Part shown: positions 17,394 through 26,123 of the stretch, piece by piece
How positions within the stretch are numbered: position 1 is the stretch's first letter
Layout: the number at the start of each line of letters is the position of its first letter
NCBI RefSeq assembly: GCF_009659535.1
Contig: NZ_VJZZ01000002.1
Coordinates: 496,001-560,000, forward strand
From: Aggregicoccus sp. 17bor-14
GTDB taxonomy: Bacteria > Myxococcota > Myxococcia > Myxococcales > Myxococcaceae
Length of the DNA stretch: 64,000 nucleotides
Direction: 5' to 3'
Notes under the pieces: generated by a model
Databases searched by the model: none
Told to the model about the DNA's origin: nothing
Seen by the model: the letters and a program-made list of their open reading frames with translations, nothing else
Position numbers and translations under genes: made by a program

Positions 17394-18482
17394 ATGCTCG
17401 GCCTGGACATGCCTCCCATCCGCCCTCCCGCGCTGCCCCAGGGCTCGCTCGTGCGCAGCACGGTGCGCGCGCTGCTCGAGCCGCGCCGGCTCGCGCCCAT
17501 CCTGCTGGTGTGCGCGCCCATGGTGGCCGCCCAGAGCCGCTACAGCGAGGACCCGCTCGCCGTCCCGCTCGCGCTGCTGATGTGCGCGCTCTTCGTCCTC
17601 TTCGCGCCCCTGGCCTGGCGGGTGCTCTTCCCCGAGCGGCTGCCCGCCTCGCAGGGCGCGGTGCGGCTGGTGCTCTACGCGGCGCTGGGGGCGGGCATCG
17701 TGCTCACGACCGGCCTGGTGCTGCCGGGGCTCCTGGGCATGGGGCACACCTTCCTCACCCAGCGCCCCACGCTGCTGGTGGCGGGCGCGCTCTTCCTCGT
17801 GGGCGGCTGGGGGCTGGGGCGGGACATCGGCCTCACCGCCACGCTCGCGCGCGAGCGCGCCCGGGCCGAGGCGCTGGCGCGCGCCGCCGAGGGCGCGCAG
17901 CTGCTCGCGCTGCGCTCGCACCTGGACCCGCACTTCCTCTTCAACACGCTCAACGCCATCGCCGAGTGGTGCCGCGAGGACGGCGCGGTGGCGGAGCGCG
18001 CGGTGCTGCAGCTCTCCGAGATGCTGCGCGCGGTGCTCGCGGGCGTGCGGGCCTCCACCTGGCCGCTCGAGCAGGAGCTCGCGCTGGTGGAGACGCTGTT
18101 CGCGCTGCACCTGCTGCGCGACCCGCAGCGCTTCACCTTCGCGCTGCAGGTGCCGCCCGAGGTGCGCGCGCTGCCGGTGCCGCCCCTGCTGCTCCTGCCG
18201 CTCGCGGAGAACGCCGTGAAGCACGGGCCCGCGGCGGGCCATGCGGGGGCGCTGCGGCTCACGGCCGAGCCACACGGCGCCTCCCACGTCCTGCTGCAGC
18301 TGGAGAACCCCGGCCCCTACCGCGGCCCGCGCGAGGGCAGCGACGGACTGCCCACCCTGCAGCGCCGCCTCGCGCTCGCCTACGGCGGCCAGGCCACGCT
18401 CCGGCTCGAGGAGCAGGGCGGGCGCACCTGCGCGAGCCTCCTCCTGCCCCGAGAGGGGCCCCTCCCGGATGTGCTCACATGA
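17394..18482 (+). CDS. LytS/YehU-type membrane sensor histidine kinase (pair 1)
   Basis: A 362-residue kinase. Four or five hydrophobic segments (about 30-150) form the membrane sensor without a recognisable ligand domain. A His_kinase (PF06580-type) domain follows, with phospho-acceptor H180 in LDPHFLFNTLNAI, and then an HATPase region with PLAENAVKHG as N box. The usual G1 aspartate motif is replaced by ENPGP and the G2 box is degenerate (GSDGLPTLQRRL), seen in some members. Start could be the ATG at 17394 or 17409. Stop overlaps the regulator start (ATGA), implying translational coupling. The signal is unknown; cell-envelope stress is a common theme in the family. Confidence 0.9.
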   Translation: MLGLDMPPIRPPALPQGSLVRSTVRALLEPRRLAPILLVCAPMVAAQSRYSEDPLAVPLALLMCALFVLFAPLAWRVLFPERLPASQGAVRLVLYAALGAGIVLTTGLVLPGLLGMGHTFLTQRPTLLVAGALFLVGGWGLGRDIGLTATLARERARAEALARAAEGAQLLALRSHLDPHFLFNTLNAIAEWCREDGAVAERAVLQLSEMLRAVLAGVRASTWPLEQELALVETLFALHLLRDPQRFTFALQVPPEVRALPVPPLLLLPLAENAVKHGPAAGHAGALRLTAEPHGASHVLLQLENPGPYRGPREGSDGLPTLQRRLALAYGGQATLRLEEQGGRTCASLLLPREGPLPDVLT

Positions 18483-19252
18483 CCCTGCGCGTGCTCATCG
18501 CGGACGACGAGCTGCTCGCGCGCCGGCGCCTGCACCGGCTGCTCGGCGCGCTGCCGGACGTGGAGGTGGTGGGCGAGTGCGGCGACGGCAAGGAGGTGCT
18601 CGCGCGCGTGCACCAGGGCGGCGTGGACGTGGTGCTCCTGGACATCCACATGCCCCACCTCAGCGGCATGGAGGCGATGCGCCTGTTCCCCGCGGACGGG
18701 CCCTACGTCATCTTCTGCACCGCGCACCCGGACCACGCGGTGCAGGCCTTCGACTCGGGCGCGGTGGACTACGTGCTCAAGCCGCTGGAGCCCGCGCGGC
18801 TGCAGAAGGCGCTGGAGCGCGCGCGCAGCCGCGACGCCCAGCGCCGCTTCGAGGCGGAGCGCGCGCGCCACCGGCCGGGCGCCGCCGCTACCGCGCCCCC
18901 CGCACTCGAGCGCCTGCCCATCCCCACCCGCCAGGGCATCGTGCTGGTGGACCCGCGCCAGGTGACGCACCTGCAGCTGGGAGATGGGCTGGTGACGGTG
19001 TTCACGCTCACCGGGCAGTACCTCAGCGACGCCAGCCTGCAGGAGCTGCAGGCGCGGCTGCCCCCCACCTTCGAGCGCGTGCACCGGCGCGCCCTGCTCA
19101 ACCTCGAGCAGGTGCGGCAGCTCGAGCCCCTGGAGACCGGCGGCTACATCGCGCGCACGGTGCAGGGGCACGCGGTGGAGGTCTCGCGCCAGAGCGCGCG
19201 CGAGCTGCGGCGCAGGCTGGGGCTGCGCCGTGGGCCTGATGACGAGCCCTGA
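18479..19252 (+). CDS. LytR/AlgR-family response regulator (pair 1)
   Basis: A 257-residue regulator. Receiver domain 1-120: acidic D9, D10, phospho-acceptor D55 in LLDIHMP, and K in VLKPLEP. A Pro/Ala linker (about 130-145) joins a LytTR DNA-binding domain (about 150-250) that ends in the usual HRRALLNLEQV and SRQSARELRRRL segments. It is coupled to the kinase by a 4-base overlap. It would bind direct repeats about 21 bp apart, and one such pair lies at 17324-17352, suggesting autoregulation. A 13-bp tandem duplication covers the stop codon. Confidence 0.93.
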   Translation: MTLRVLIADDELLARRRLHRLLGALPDVEVVGECGDGKEVLARVHQGGVDVVLLDIHMPHLSGMEAMRLFPADGPYVIFCTAHPDHAVQAFDSGAVDYVLKPLEPARLQKALERARSRDAQRRFEAERARHRPGAAATAPPALERLPIPTRQGIVLVDPRQVTHLQLGDGLVTVFTLTGQYLSDASLQELQARLPPTFERVHRRALLNLEQVRQLEPLETGGYIARTVQGHAVEVSRQSARELRRRLGLRRGPDDEP

Positions 19253-19272
19253 AGACGAGCCCTGAAGACGAG
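19241..19272 (+). repeat. Tandem 13-bp duplication across the stop of the LytR gene
   Basis: GACGAGCCCTGAA occurs twice in tandem (19241-19253, 19254-19266), followed by a partial third copy GACGAG. The first copy contains the stop codon of the regulator gene. It looks like recent slippage that leaves the protein end unchanged. Confidence 0.7.
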
Positions 19273-19277
19273 AGCCG

Positions 19278-20315
19278 CTAGCCCGGCCGCTCGATGTGCC
19301 CGTCCGCGTGGCGCGCGAAGCGCCCTTCGGACAGCGGGTGCACCGGGTCGCTCGAGTCCCAGGGCCAGCCGCCGAACTGGGTGCGCTGGTAGTCGGCGAA
19401 GGCCTGCTGGATCTCCTCGCGCGAGTTCATGACGAAGGGCCCGTACTGCACCACCGGCTCGGCGATGGGGCGCCCCTGCAGCATCAGCAGCTCGACCTCT
19501 TCCGGACCTGCCTCCAGTGCCGCGGGCGCGTCCGCGCGCAGCTCCACCGCGTGCGAGGGCGGGATGTCCCGGCCCCCGATGCGCAGGGCGCCGCCCTTGA
19601 AGAAGTAGAGGGTGCGGTTCACCCCGGCGGGCGCGGGCGGCAGGGTCCAGCGCGCGCCGGGCGCGAGCTTCAGCGTCCAGATGGCCACGTCCGAGCCCGG
19701 CTGCGAGGCCCAGGAGTCGGGCGGGGGCGGCAGGCCCTTGAGCCCCTCGAGGCCTCCCGCCACCACCACCACCTCGGTGCTGCGGCCGGCCTCGTCCCGG
19801 AACACCTGGCGCGGGATGCGCTCGCGCCAGAGCATGGAGAAGTAGGGCTCCACCATCTTGCTCTTGCGCGGGAGGTTGAGCCAGATCTGGAACAGCTCCA
19901 CGGGGTTCGGCTTCTCGCGGTTGAGCAGCGGGAACATCTCCGAGTGGTTGATGCCCTTGCCGGCGGTGAGCCACTGCACGTCGCCGCCGCCGAAGCGCGC
20001 CGCAGCCCCCAGCGAGTCCGCGTGGTCCAGCAGCCCCTCGCGCACGATGGTCACCGTCTCGAAGCCGCGGTGCGGGTGGTGCGGAAAGCCCGGCACCACC
20101 TCGCCGTGGTACATGCGCCAGCCGTCCTTGCCCTCGAAGTCCTGGCCCAGGTCGCGCCCCTCCAGCGAGGCCGCCGGCCCGAAGTGCTCGTTGCCCGGCG
20201 GGAAGGCGTCGTCGTGGTGCACGCAGAAGAGGAAGGGGCTGGGCGTGCGCCAGGGCATGCCCAACGCGCTCACCGACCGCACCACGTCACTGCCCTCGCT
20301 TCGCTCCACGCTCAT
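19278..20315 (-). CDS. Pirin-family bicupin protein
   Basis: A 345-residue pirin. The N-terminal cupin carries the metal-binding signature (FPHHPHRGFETVT, about 75-87, and later HSEMFP), and the C-terminal cupin carries the PAPAGVNRTLYFFKGG and MLQGRPIAEPVVQYGPFVMN segments. Pirins are iron proteins; bacterial members include quercetin dioxygenases and regulators of metabolic enzymes. Longer than typical (about 230-290) because of an insert near residues 150-180. AAGGAG upstream fixes the start. Substrate is unclear. Confidence 0.92.
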   Translation of the reverse strand: MSVERSEGSDVVRSVSALGMPWRTPSPFLFCVHHDDAFPPGNEHFGPAASLEGRDLGQDFEGKDGWRMYHGEVVPGFPHHPHRGFETVTIVREGLLDHADSLGAAARFGGGDVQWLTAGKGINHSEMFPLLNREKPNPVELFQIWLNLPRKSKMVEPYFSMLWRERIPRQVFRDEAGRSTEVVVVAGGLEGLKGLPPPPDSWASQPGSDVAIWTLKLAPGARWTLPPAPAGVNRTLYFFKGGALRIGGRDIPPSHAVELRADAPAALEAGPEEVELLMLQGRPIAEPVVQYGPFVMNSREEIQQAFADYQRTQFGGWPWDSSDPVHPLSEGRFARHADGHIERPG

Positions 20316-20426
20316 CGCTGCGTCTCCTTGCGCCGGCGCGGCGCATCCCCATGCATAGCGGCGGGCGTGCGGCAGTGCACGGGGCAGGGCGGGGGAGGTT
20401 GTGCCGCTGCACGCTCCCGGGCCCCA

Positions 20427-21212
20427 ATGGTGCTCATGACCCTGGCCCCGTCGCCTCTCGCCCGCCTGCTCACCGTGGCGCTGCTCGCCTGCGGCCTGGC
20501 CCCTGCCGCCGCGCGCGCCGAGGGCCTCTTCCACAACTCCAGCGCCTCGCTGCTCTACGGCACGAACTTCCACGACGCCTCGGTGGGCAACGACCCGCCG
20601 GGCGGCAAGCTGCTCACCGTCACGCTCGAGAACTTCACCGAGTTCCCGCTCGGCGACAGCTTCTTCTTCCTCGACCTGACGAACGGGGACTACGGCGAGG
20701 GGCCCGCGGACGACTACCGCATGTACGGCGAGTGGAACCCGCGCCTCAGCCTCTCCAAGATCTCCGGCCGCAGCTTCGCCCTCGGGCCGCTGAAGGACGT
20801 GCTGCTCACGTACGAGCACAACCGCGGCAGCAGCGGCTTCGTCTCCAACAACTACGGCCTCGGGCTGGACTTCCGCGTGCCGCACGTGGCGGTGCTCACG
20901 CTCAACACCTACCTGCGCAACGACAACTTCAGCCCGCCCACGCTGCAGCTCACCTTCGTCTGGTACGCGCCCTTCATCACGGGGCCGCTGCGCTGGACCT
21001 TCGGCGGCTTCGCGGACCTGTTCCGCATCCGCGGCGCGCCGGAGGGGCAGGGCGGGTGGGATCTCATGACCCAGCCGCAGCTGCTGCTGGACGTGGGCGC
21101 GCTCGCGGGGCTCTCCCCCGAGCGGGTGAAGGTGGGCACCGAGTGGTACCTGCACCGCAGCGGGCTGGGGCTGCGCAGCGCGCCCCAGGCGATGCTGCGG
21201 CTCGCCTACTGA
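20427..21212 (+). CDS. Tsx-like nucleoside-channel outer-membrane protein
   Basis: A 261-residue protein with signal peptide (1-31, ending ARA). The mature part resembles the Tsx/DUF5020 barrel: GLFHNSSASLLYGTNF, TLENFTEFPLGDSFFFLDLTNG, and a C-terminal aromatic residue (LRLAY). Family members are monomeric barrels for nucleosides and related solutes. It is convergent with the phosphoesterase lipoprotein gene (7-base overlap), whose relatives act on nucleotide-like phosphoesters, so uptake of released nucleosides is plausible. Divergent from the pirin gene. ATG at 20436 is an alternative start. Confidence 0.8.
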   Translation: MVLMTLAPSPLARLLTVALLACGLAPAAARAEGLFHNSSASLLYGTNFHDASVGNDPPGGKLLTVTLENFTEFPLGDSFFFLDLTNGDYGEGPADDYRMYGEWNPRLSLSKISGRSFALGPLKDVLLTYEHNRGSSGFVSNNYGLGLDFRVPHVAVLTLNTYLRNDNFSPPTLQLTFVWYAPFITGPLRWTFGGFADLFRIRGAPEGQGGWDLMTQPQLLLDVGALAGLSPERVKVGTEWYLHRSGLGLRSAPQAMLRLAY

Positions 21213-22807
21213 GCGAGGCCCGCGGCCGCGGCCTCGGCCTCCACCTGCGCGTAGTCGAGGTCCGCGTGGGCGTCCGCGTCCACGAGCGCGCCGGCCTTCT
21301 CCTCCACGTGCTCGCGCAAGGCGGGGAACAGCGCCATCACGCTGTCGGAGCGCACGGTGGAGGGCAGCGCGCGCGCCTCGGTGAGCAGCGTGCCGCGGCT
21401 GCTGCCCGCGTCCAGCGCGCCGTGGAAGCCCTCGCTGGCGATCTCGTTCGCCCCGCCCGGCAGCTTGAAGCCCGCGGAGGCGTAGGGGCGGCGGAAGGAG
21501 AGCAGCACCTGGGCGGGGTACTCCACGCTCAGGGGCTGCAGGGCGGTGCGCGCGCGGAAGAAGAGGTCCGGGTACTTCGCGTCCCGGGTGAGCGCGAACA
21601 GCTCCTCGTCCGTGTGCACGCTGAAGGGCGGCGCCTTGCCGTCCTCCCCGCTCGCATCGTCGCCGCCGTGCGCGTTCAGCTTCACGCCCAGCTCGCCGTA
21701 CTTGCCGTCCGAGGGCAGGTAGTAGCGGTTCTGCGCGGGGTCGTAGCCGAAGCTGACCAGCACCTTGCCGTTTCGCCACAAGCCGTACCACTCGAGCGCC
21801 ACGCCGGGCAGCAGCGCGGCGATGTCCGGCCGGGGACTGGCGCGCGCGAGCGCCACATCCACCGCGTTCAGGGTGGAGGCGCGGCGCGCCACCTCCTCCG
21901 AGAGCTCCGGGTCGGTGTGCAGCGCGAGGTAGCTCACGCGCGTGTGGATGATGGGGATGGCGTACACCTGCCCCGTGCCCCGCCCCTCCGCGAGCCGCTT
22001 CACCGGGGTGAGGCCGAGCCCCGGCATCAGGCTCTCGAAGTCCAGCAGCTCGGGGCCCCGCGCGCGCTGGAAGTCCATGCCGTGGTCGGAGAGCAGCGTG
22101 AAGACGTAGCGGCGCTCGGGGTGCTTCTTCTTGAAGTCCTGGATGCGGCGCCACACCTGCAGGAAGGCGCGCGTCACGTCCTCCTTGTGCTGGATGTGGC
22201 CCATGGCGTCCACCTCCAGCAGGTAGCCGGTGAAGGTGTGCGCGAACTCGCCGCGGCGCGGCAGCAGGAAGAAGAGGTTGTCCAGCGCGTCGCCCAGCGC
22301 GCCCTCGCTGTCGCGGTAGCTCCAGAGCGTGGAGAGGTAGCCGTCCGCGTAGCTGTCGAAGGCGCGGTAGTAGGGCGGGCCCTCCAGCAGCGGCGCGGCG
22401 GGGAACTCCGGCAGCGCGTGCGTGGCGAGCCCGGGCAGCCCCGCGCGCTTCACCTCGTCGCCCACCGGATCGTAGTACTGGTACTCGTAGCCGCTCTCGC
22501 GCGGCGTGCGCAGGATGCGGCTCCAGCTCGCGTCCGACGTCGCCGGGAACATGGAGACGAAGGGCGCCGCGCTCCACCCGCCGCCGGGCCCGAGCGCCTC
22601 GCGCAGCGAGCGGTCCTGGCGCGCCGCGTCCTGCACCGTGTCGTAGGAGAGCCCGTCCACCGCGAGGAACACCTGCACCTCGGGGTTCGCGCCCGGGTCG
22701 CCGTGCACCGGCACGCTGTTGAGCAGCGCGAACTGGTCCCAGTCGCAGCCGGCGAGCGGCAGCGCGAGGAGGCCCGCGAGCAGCGCGAGGCGGCGCGCGC
22801 GCCTCAC
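21206..22807 (-). CDS. Alkaline-phosphatase-superfamily phosphodiesterase-like lipoprotein
   Basis: A 533-residue lipoprotein (lipobox PLAGC). Alkaline phosphatase/nucleotide pyrophosphatase fold elements: FLAVDGLS with the first metal Asp, FPATSDASW with the putative nucleophile Ser/Thr, EVDAMGH with the second metal Asp/His, and LLSDHGMD with the metal Asp-His pair. It probably cleaves phosphoesters outside the cytoplasm; the substrate cannot be told. GTG start overlaps the stop of the upstream outer-membrane gene by 4 bases (GTGA), so the two are translationally coupled. The start is chosen because it directly precedes the Arg-rich signal peptide. Confidence 0.85.
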   Translation of the reverse strand: MRRARRLALLAGLLALPLAGCDWDQFALLNSVPVHGDPGANPEVQVFLAVDGLSYDTVQDAARQDRSLREALGPGGGWSAAPFVSMFPATSDASWSRILRTPRESGYEYQYYDPVGDEVKRAGLPGLATHALPEFPAAPLLEGPPYYRAFDSYADGYLSTLWSYRDSEGALGDALDNLFFLLPRRGEFAHTFTGYLLEVDAMGHIQHKEDVTRAFLQVWRRIQDFKKKHPERRYVFTLLSDHGMDFQRARGPELLDFESLMPGLGLTPVKRLAEGRGTGQVYAIPIIHTRVSYLALHTDPELSEEVARRASTLNAVDVALARASPRPDIAALLPGVALEWYGLWRNGKVLVSFGYDPAQNRYYLPSDGKYGELGVKLNAHGGDDASGEDGKAPPFSVHTDEELFALTRDAKYPDLFFRARTALQPLSVEYPAQVLLSFRRPYASAGFKLPGGANEIASEGFHGALDAGSSRGTLLTEARALPSTVRSDSVMALFPALREHVEEKAGALVDADAHADLDYAQVEAEAAAAGLAQ

Positions 22808-23628
22808 AGCTGCAGCCCCAGGCTGAGCAGGGGCTGGCCCTGGATGCCGTCGCGGCTGTGGCGGTACACGTAGCCCAGGCGCGCCTCGAAGCTCTCCGTG
22901 TGGAAGCGGTAGGAGGCGCCGAACACCTGCATGCTGTCGCGCGCGCTCGTGCCCAGCTGCCCGGTGTGCAGGAAGAGGCCGTGGTTCTTCTTCGGGGCCA
23001 GCTCCACGCTGAGGAAGGCGCCCGGAGTGAAGGTGGTCTCCACCGGCGCGTGCCCCGTCACCCCCAGCACCGTGGCGCTGCCGTGCAGCGTGAGCCAGCG
23101 CCGGGCACTCCAGCGCGCCGCGAGGCTGAGCGGCAGCGCGAGCACCGAGCGGCCGCCGGTGTCGAAGCCCGAGGTGTAGCGCGAGGAGAGGAAGGCCTCG
23201 TTGGCGCTGGGCAGGAGGAGATACGCGCCCAGCTGCAGCGCGAGCGCGAGGCGCGGGCCCTGCAGCAGCGCCGCCTTGAGGTGCAGGTTCGGCACCCGCA
23301 TCACCAGGTTCGTGGGGCTCAGGCCCACCTGCAGCCCGCCGGGAAGGCCCACCTCGGCCGCGGACGTCCCCAGGTACACACGCCCCTCGGGAAGGGTGGC
23401 GCCGGTCTGGTCCCACAGCGGGTAGAGGCCGGTGGCGGGCGAGGTGAAGGCGTCTCCGGCGGCTCCCGCGTCTCCCGGGACGATCTCGGCCGGCGGTTGG
23501 GCGGCGGACGCTGCGGGCTGTGCGCTGGGCAGGCCCGCAGCCGGGGCGGTCGCGGCAGGCGTTGGCAAGGCGGCTCTAGGACCCGCAGCCACCTGCATGG
23601 CGCACACCGCGATGAATACAGAGAGCAT
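22804..23628 (-). CDS. Putative outer-membrane protein coupled to the phosphoesterase gene
   Basis: A 274-residue protein of no family I recognise. Signal peptide (1-15), Ala/Pro-rich linker (to about 60), then many short amphipathic strands ending in LLSLGLQL, suggesting a barrel. ATG at 23628 is chosen because a GGAGGGGG site lies 5-12 bases upstream; a longer in-frame start at 23679 has none. The stop overlaps the GTG of the phosphoesterase gene. A role in presenting or exporting the phosphoesterase, or in substrate entry, is inference. Confidence 0.75.
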   Translation of the reverse strand: MLSVFIAVCAMQVAAGPRAALPTPAATAPAAGLPSAQPAASAAQPPAEIVPGDAGAAGDAFTSPATGLYPLWDQTGATLPEGRVYLGTSAAEVGLPGGLQVGLSPTNLVMRVPNLHLKAALLQGPRLALALQLGAYLLLPSANEAFLSSRYTSGFDTGGRSVLALPLSLAARWSARRWLTLHGSATVLGVTGHAPVETTFTPGAFLSVELAPKKNHGLFLHTGQLGTSARDSMQVFGASYRFHTESFEARLGYVYRHSRDGIQGQPLLSLGLQL

Positions 23629-23740
23629 CGTCCCCCCTCCAACCGCGGCCGGCTCCCGCGGAGGTCCAGCGAATTCCATGAATCCTGTTCTTCTCCCGGC
23701 CGGAAGCCGACATGTAACCTGCGCAACACGCCGGAGGCAA

Positions 23741-24637
23741 ATGGGCCTCGCGCCCTGGCTGCTGCTGGGGCTGCTGCTGCTGCCGGCCGGCTGCCGCAGC
23801 CGCTCGGCGTCCGCGGCGGAGGCCCCGCCGCCGCCGCGCGCCCCGATGAAGGGCGAGTCCCTGCGGCTCGTGACCTACAACGTCTACAACCGCCCCTGGC
23901 GCCGGGCGGCGCGCACCCACGATGCCGCCGAGCTCCTCGCGCAGCTGCAGCCGGACGTCGTGCTGCTGCAGGAGGTCTCGCGCTACGCGCACTCGAAGGA
24001 CGTGCCCAGCGCGCGCTTCGCCCAGCGCCTCGGCCTGCAGGACTTCACCTACTGGATGGAGGACGGCCTCCTCTTCAGCGGCGGGCAGGCGCTGCTGTCG
24101 CGCTACCCGCTGCGCGAGGTGGCCGGGCACCCCTTCAGCAAGGACTACCGCATCGAGGCGAAGGGCTTCGTGCACGCGGTGCTGGCCACCCCCGCGGGGG
24201 ACGTGGGGCTTGTGGGGGTGCACATGGCGGCGGTGAAGGGCGGCAAGGTGAAGGCGCAGCAGTTCGCCGAGCTGCAGGCCTTCGTGGAGGGCCTGCGCGC
24301 GCGCATGCCGGTGCTGGTGGCCGGGGACTTCAACGAGGAGCCCACCACGCCGCTCTCGCAGGCCTTCCGCCGCGCGCTCGGGGCGCAGAGCCTCTACGAG
24401 GCGGTGGGGCAGGGGGACCCGAAGCTCAAGAGCTACGCGCCCTACCCGCGCCCCTGCACCGACCCGCAGGCGGAGCTCATCGACGACATGCTGCTCGTCC
24501 CCGCGCACACCCCCCACGCCGCGCAGCTGAGCTTCACCCGCGGGGGCATCCAGCAGGGCCCCACGCCCGTGGCCTCGGACCACTGCCCCGTCGCCGCCAC
24601 CATCCAGCTGATGCCACCCCCGCCCGACCCGGGCTAG
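23741..24637 (+). CDS. Endonuclease/exonuclease/phosphatase-family lipoprotein
   Basis: A 298-residue protein with lipobox LPAGC (about Cys18). EEP-fold motifs are complete: VTYNVYN (metal Asn), LLQEVSR (metal Glu), GLVGVHMA (catalytic His), VAGDFNEEP (Asp/Asn) and SDHCPV (catalytic Asp-His). EEP enzymes cleave phosphodiester or phosphate bonds in DNA, sphingomyelin or inositol phosphates. The lipobox places it outside the cytoplasm. CCGGAGG nine bases before the ATG fixes the start. It is divergent from the outer-membrane/phosphoesterase operon. Confidence 0.9.
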   Translation: MGLAPWLLLGLLLLPAGCRSRSASAAEAPPPPRAPMKGESLRLVTYNVYNRPWRRAARTHDAAELLAQLQPDVVLLQEVSRYAHSKDVPSARFAQRLGLQDFTYWMEDGLLFSGGQALLSRYPLREVAGHPFSKDYRIEAKGFVHAVLATPAGDVGLVGVHMAAVKGGKVKAQQFAELQAFVEGLRARMPVLVAGDFNEEPTTPLSQAFRRALGAQSLYEAVGQGDPKLKSYAPYPRPCTDPQAELIDDMLLVPAHTPHAAQLSFTRGGIQQGPTPVASDHCPVAATIQLMPPPPDPG

Positions 24638-24644
24638 AAGCGGC

Positions 24645-24660
24645 GGTGCCATGTGGCACC
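24645..24660. promoter_or_regulatory. 16-bp palindrome before the ABC ATPase gene
   Basis: GGTGCCA-TG-TGGCACC is symmetric in all seven positions of each arm. It lies just after the EEP gene (stop at 24637) and 53 bases before the ABC ATPase GTG (24713). Its short loop argues against a terminator and in favour of an operator for a dimeric regulator. Confidence 0.45.
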
Positions 24661-24712
24661 CCCGGTCCCTCCGCCCCCGCTCTGCCGCGCCCTCTTCTCA
24701 CGGGGAGGCGCG

Positions 24713-25501
24713 GTGACGGCCCCGCTGCTCGAGTGTGAGGGGCTCACGGCGGGCTATGGCCCCACCCAGGTGCTCGGTGGAGCCGGCGGCCTGAGCTGGC
24801 GCGTGGGCGCGGGCGAGCTGTGGGCGGTGCTCGGCCCCAACGGCGCGGGCAAGAGCACGCTGCTGCGCAGCCTGCTGGGGGTGAGCGCCTGGACGCGCGG
24901 GAGCGTGCGGCTGCTGGGGCGCGAGCGCGCGGAGTGGGAGCCGCGGGCGCTCGCGCGGCGGGTGGCGTGGGTGCCGCAGGGGCTGGAGCCGGTGGAGGGC
25001 TTCAGCGGCCTCGAGCTGGTGCTGATGGGGCGCAGCCCGCACCTGGGGCTGTGGGGGCTCGCCTCGGACTCGGACGTGGCGCGCGCCCGCGCCGTGATGG
25101 AGGAGCTGGAACTCAGCCACCTCGCGGGGCGCATGGCGGACGCGCTCTCGGGCGGCGAGCGGCGCATGCTGCTGCTCGCGCGCGGGCTGGTGCAGGACCC
25201 CGAGCTGCTGCTGCTCGACGAGCCCACCGCCTTCCTCGACCTCAAGCACCAGGTGGCGGCGCTGCAGCGGGTGCGCGCGCGCACGGACGCGGGCCTGGGC
25301 GCAGTCGCCGTCCTGCACGACGTGAACCTCGCTGCCGCCTTCGCCACCCACGTGCTCCTGATGCAGGAGGGGCGGGCGCTCGCCGCGGGCCCCGCGCACG
25401 AGGTGCTGGTGCACGCGCAGCTCGAGCGCCTCTACGGGCTCGCGCTGGAGAGTGCGCGCGCGCCCTCCGGCGCCCAGCTCTTCGCCCCCCGCGCGCGCTA
25501 G
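24713..25501 (+). CDS. ABC transporter ATP-binding protein (FecE/BtuD-like)
   Basis: A 262-residue ATPase: Walker A GPNGAGKST (41-49), Q-loop VPQGL, signature LSGGERRM, Walker B LLLLDEPT and switch His in VLHDVNLAA. It resembles the ATPases of iron-siderophore, haem or cobalamin importers. No permease or binding protein is adjacent in the window, so it is an orphan here. GTG at 24713 has GGGGAGG seven bases upstream, which decides the start over the ATG at 24653. The stop shares CTAG with the convergent lipoprotein gene. Confidence 0.93.
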   Translation: MTAPLLECEGLTAGYGPTQVLGGAGGLSWRVGAGELWAVLGPNGAGKSTLLRSLLGVSAWTRGSVRLLGRERAEWEPRALARRVAWVPQGLEPVEGFSGLELVLMGRSPHLGLWGLASDSDVARARAVMEELELSHLAGRMADALSGGERRMLLLARGLVQDPELLLLDEPTAFLDLKHQVAALQRVRARTDAGLGAVAVLHDVNLAAAFATHVLLMQEGRALAAGPAHEVLVHAQLERLYGLALESARAPSGAQLFAPRAR

Positions 25502-25956
25502 CGGCGGGTCGGGGCGGCGGCCGGGGTGCCCGCGTCCCGGGTCCCGCCGTCTCCCATGGCGCCTCCGGCGCCCCCATCCCGAGCCCCGAGGCTGCCGCTG
25601 CCGGCCATGCCGCGCGCGCCCGGGTCCACACCGCCATCCATGCGGCTGAGCGAGTTGCCCGGCGCAGTGGAGCCCTCGCCCACGCCGCCCGAGCCGCCGG
25701 TGGCCTCGGCCTTCGGGTCCTTCGTCTCCGGCGAGAGCGGGGAGGCGAGCTTGGGGTCAGTGGTGCCCACGGTGTTCGGCTGGCTGCCGGTCTTCGGGGC
25801 GCCGCCCGTCTGGGCCTCGGGGCGGGCCTGGCGCTGCTGGGGGGTCTGGAAGGCGTCCTGGTCGCGCGGGGCGCTCTGGTCTGCGCAGGCTCCGATGCCG
25901 TAGGCCGCCACCGACACCACGCCCACCGCCACCGCCCGCCGCATGAATCGCACCAT
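25498..25956 (-). CDS. Small Gly/Pro-rich lipoprotein
   Basis: A 152-residue product with lipobox IGAC (Cys24) followed by a low-complexity Gln/Gly/Pro/Asp-rich chain without visible fold. No family recognised. ATG at 25956 has GAGGA six bases upstream. It is convergent with the ABC ATPase and shares the tetranucleotide CTAG (25498-25501) as both stop codons. It is divergent from the ClC gene. Likely an unstructured surface lipoprotein. Confidence 0.7.
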   Translation of the reverse strand: MVRFMRRAVAVGVVSVAAYGIGACADQSAPRDQDAFQTPQQRQARPEAQTGGAPKTGSQPNTVGTTDPKLASPLSPETKDPKAEATGGSGGVGEGSTAPGNSLSRMDGGVDPGARGMAGSGSLGARDGGAGGAMGDGGTRDAGTPAAAPTRR

Positions 25957-26123
25957 GGAAGTCCTCGCTCCTGGGGAAAGGCTGCCCAGAAAGGTAGGAA
26001 TGGCGGCGCGGCTGTCAGGGAGCGGGGGAGGGCTCGGCCGCCCGGCTGCTCCCACCTCCGTGCAGGTGCTCGACACAAACCGTGCTCCCCGCCCCGGGAA
26101 ATGACACTGTTGGGACACCAAGC

